From assembly GCA_036873755.1 (NCBI GenBank), contig JAVTVY010047966.1:1-64000 (forward strand): DNA of 64,000 nt. The letters run 5' to 3'. Position 1 is the first letter of the stretch, and each line of letters opens with the position of its first letter. The translations under genes were made by a program, and so were the position numbers. Under the pieces are notes generated by a model. It had not been told where the DNA came from, did not search any database, and saw nothing but the letters and a program-made list of their open reading frames with translations. The DNA is from Hanleya hanleyi. Lineage: Eukaryota; Mollusca; Polyplacophora; Lepidopleurida; Hanleyidae. Shown here piece by piece: positions 61,536 to 64,000 of the stretch.

Positions 61536-63903
61536 GTAAGTGATGCGTACCTGTATGAGATTGCCGTACCAGGGTTATAGTTTACACTCCTGTCTGGGTC
61601 ATAAACCACTAAAAGCAGCCTTAATTAATATGTATTAAATCGGCTGCTCACATCACAAAACTATATTTCCGCCACAAATGACCCACCACGCAAGATAGCC
61701 TTACTTTTCCGCTCAAACACACAACAGATTCAGCATACATACGCCAACCATTTTTTTCGAGCTACGGTTGCCAGAAATTACGTCATTCCGCCAGACACAA
61801 TCACAGTGAATATTGGAGGTGGGCAATCAAACTGTCCCCGAGTTTTTCCCTGTTAAAATTTTAAAAGGCTGTGCATATTTTGTAGTGTTGAATATTATAG
61901 AAACATTTTAAAATATATTACAAAACATTTCTCGCCCAGTCAGGTATAATGACCAACCAATTTCCACTGGAAGTCCTGATTACAGTTTCAGGTCCCCCAC
62001 CAAAATCCACGGTGGTTTGTGACCTCTATCTAGCTACTGCCCTCACGACCAGGAGGATTAAATATTTACATTATAAACTGCACCATGCAGGATAGGATCA
62101 AATCAATATAAATCAAGATCTGTCAAATCAAGATAAATCAAGGGCTGTTCCAGCGGTCTCCCCTCCAGCGATTGGTCATTCGACCCGCGCCATTTTAAAT
62201 AAAGACGAACATTTTCATTGGATCACTATTTATAAGAGTCATCCCAATCATTATACACAGCCACGTGGCTATCTCAGTTGACCCATGACGTAGCCCGGCC
62301 TCGTTTTCGATCTCAAACTCTGACGTCTAACTGCGAAGATGTTGTTGTTGCTGCATTTGCCCTCCGTAGGAGTGTCGGATACTATAGGATAAGCTTACTA
62401 TAACTCTCCCGCGACGATGGCGGATAATTCTGAGAGATTATCTTTACTAGAGATGCTGATTTATCGCCACAAAAAAGACGATTTGACACGAACCGCGAGT
62501 GCACATTTTCTCCCAATAAAAACTCCATAAATCGTCACAAATGTTTATTATTCAGTAATTTCCTTCATAGTCAGCCGAATTTTAACAAGATCGGTTTCCT
62601 TTTTCGCCTGTTACGAACGTCTTTATTTCATTTTGTTCCAATAAAGAACGACTGTTGTAAGTGATTGCAATGTACAACGCCCATTGGGCGCAACGCACAC
62701 ATGTGAACTTGCGCGGAGGCTGTTTGCGTCATAATTTGATAATTTGAATTTATGCCACTCAGAATGGAAAACGGACTCAGTTGTGGTTCATTACACTAAA
62801 CAAGAATAAAATCGCTCATAACAGCCAAAGAATGAAACTGATCCTGTCAAACTTGAGCTGATCAGAAATTATTTATTAATACATCTATGTGAGGTTATTA
62901 TGATACATGTAGAACGGTCAAATGATTAGAAAAAAAAACACTGGAACCAGGGTACCTGCGCAACCGCGTCGAGCCAAATCGTCTTTTTGGTGCGATAAAT
63001 CTCTAAGCCAGCATCGAATAAAAGGTTATCCAATAAACGAGGACAATCCGTCAGATTGGGTTAGAGGTAGCTCGGACTAATTGTAACCCTACTTACATAG
63101 AGAGGCTCTGTTATAAACACTCATTTTTCATTCCATATATATTGGAATCTGAGTACTGCCAACTTAATAGGGCCATGTCGCCATTTAGAATTTACCACAA
63201 TACTCTCCAATTTTAAGGATATCAGCCTCCGTTGCGATGCAAACTTCCCAACAACTCGTCCTTCTTCGAGGCTACCCACAATTCCTCCGCTCGTCCATTC
63301 TACAAGACGTGTAAGGAGTTGTTTGAACATACTAATGGGTCGTCCTGTTCCTATGGATACGAATATGATCAAGCCAAAGAGACGACGATCGTCACCGAGG
63401 TAAGATTTTCGGATTTGTGACTATCAAAGTTGCTAGGTACTGCATTGTACGCCGGTTGCGTCAGCTTGCGTGCCAATATAATGTCAGGAAATGCTGGTAT
63501 GCACCTTACTGCATTATTACATATATGCATTTCCCAGCCATAATACTAAATGATCTGATCAATAGGTAATTATCAGAGTAAGACATACGGTACGGTATTT
63601 GATTGTTTATGATTTTCCGTACTCCCAGAAAATCTGAAATGCTTGTTGATTCATGAACAACCTTTCTTCCAGTGGGATCTCGTGTGTGATCAGAGCTATC
63701 GGGCCCAGTTGTCTCAGACGGCGCTTGTGATTGGTCAAGCTGTTGGAGCCACATCCTTCACCATCATAGCGGATAAATTTGGCCGCAAGAGGGCGTTTAT
63801 TATCAGCCAATGGGGGATGTTGTTCATCTCGACTGCCGCCATTTTCGCTCCAAGCATAGCGATTTATTCTCTTATCAAGTTTGTGATAGGCGTCATGCAA
63901 CAG
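61391..63903 (+). CDS. SLC22-family transporter gene B, N-terminal part, three exons
   Basis: Organic ion transporter-like protein, plasma membrane. Exons are 61391-61535, 63218-63399 and 63673-63903, with phases 1, 0, 0. Start at ATG 61391 (AAGATGG, good Kozak): MARTPASHLIDEIFQSVGVW, then helix 1. The second exon encodes the large extracellular loop (GYQPPLRCKLP, then CKELF, CSYGYEYD and TTIVTE) with its conserved cysteines. The third begins WDLVCDQSYRAQLSQTALVI (helix 2) and ADKFGRKRAF, the first major-facilitator signature loop, then two more helices. The exon 2 acceptor is the TTTTAAG at 63211-63217, chosen because it keeps the frame; the nearby ATATCAG at 63219-63225 would not. The gene continues beyond 64000. 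Confidence 0.93.
61536..62430. other. SLC22 B intron 1, left part
   Basis: No bounded repeat or exon seen. A few repeats of AAATCAAGATAAATCAAG lie at 62098-62142. Confidence 0.4.
62433..63032. mobile_element. 600-bp inverted-repeat element in SLC22 B intron 1
   Basis: The ends are inverted copies of about 75 bp at roughly 75 percent identity; both contain GATTTATCGC, AAAAAGACGATTTG and a CGCG step. No protein is encoded between them. Confidence 0.65.
63218..63399 (+). CDS. SLC22 B exon 2: large extracellular loop
   Basis: 182 bases with three cysteines and several N-x-S/T sites (NNSS, NGSS), expected for the glycosylated loop. Ends VTE/gtaaga directly before WDLVCD. Confidence 0.9.
63673..63903 (+). 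CDS. SLC22 B exon 3: helices 2-4
   Basis: WDLVCD and DKFGRKR are both invariant landmarks. Ends VMQQ/gtatat in phase 0. Confidence 0.92.
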
Positions 63904-64000
63904 GTATATTTTGCAAGTGATTCAGATTTTTTTAAGAGTTTAATATTTCCAACTCTTTTGCGCCGATTTGACAGCCACAGTGTCAGTTTGACAGAAATGA

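Noticed and set aside
63226..63240. SLC22 B exon 2 acceptor at ATATCAG (exon from 63226)
   Set aside because: It would not join the phase-1 end of exon 1; the acceptor TTTTAAG before 63218 keeps the frame and gives the expected loop start GYQPPLRC.

Overview
The window is nuclear DNA of an animal, most likely a lophotrochozoan and probably a gastropod mollusc. It has GT-AG introns and AT-rich introns crowded with repeats. A SINE tail near 49289 (core ATATAGCTGGAATATTGCTG) and (CTCA)n/(CTCG)n microsatellites at 59606-59701 are of a kind common in gastropod genomes. The species call is inference.

Host genes, all on the plus strand. (1) 883-23664 holds the 3' part of an LDL-receptor-related gene in 13 exons whose phases all join. 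It encodes the last two blades of one YWTD propeller, an EGF module, a full six-bladed YWTD propeller, a second EGF module, a Ser/Thr-rich stalk, one membrane helix and a tail with an NPTY endocytosis motif. (2) 34288-34564 is a first coding exon with an actin-binding calponin-homology (CH) domain of filamin/jitterbug type; no continuation was found. (3) 45629-50168 is the C-terminal half of an SLC22 (organic ion transporter) gene in six exons; the exons for the N-terminal half are not visible. (4) 61391-63903 is the first three exons of a second SLC22 gene that runs off the right edge.

Between and inside these genes the window is dominated by mobile and tandem DNA. Introns of gene 1 hold a 45-bp minisatellite (2056-2800), inverted-repeat elements, a 175-bp satellite in three copies and several MITE-like elements. 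Four of these (6144-7106, 7261-7917, 21478-22050, 22315-22535) share a plan: related ends (three begin TACACT) around dense arrays of a short motif private to each. The intergenic region 23.7-34.2 kb holds a Tigger-like MITE 5 bp after the LRP stop codon, a 24/48-bp minisatellite, a decayed Gypsy Gag relic and a 731-codon LINE reverse transcriptase. From 37.6 to 42.7 kb lies a 5-kb minisatellite of 24-bp units with a 95-bp higher-order zone, beside a 433-bp palindromic element flanked by 9-bp direct repeats (36502-36934).

Downstream of SLC22 gene A is a SINE whose tail was split by a 1918-bp L1/Tx1-type LINE with a poly(A) tail and a 13-bp target-site duplication. At 54.8-58.5 kb a deleted Maverick/Polinton element lies between GC-rich inverted repeats of about 275 bp. 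Its minus-strand genes are an integrase with chromodomain, a small membrane protein, a frameshifted packaging ATPase fused to the C-terminal part of a minor-capsid-like protein, and an adenain-like protease. Part of a helicase lies just outside its right arm. A five-copy dispersed family with AACCCTACCAGGCCTGG ends and a conserved YY1-like site runs through the whole window.
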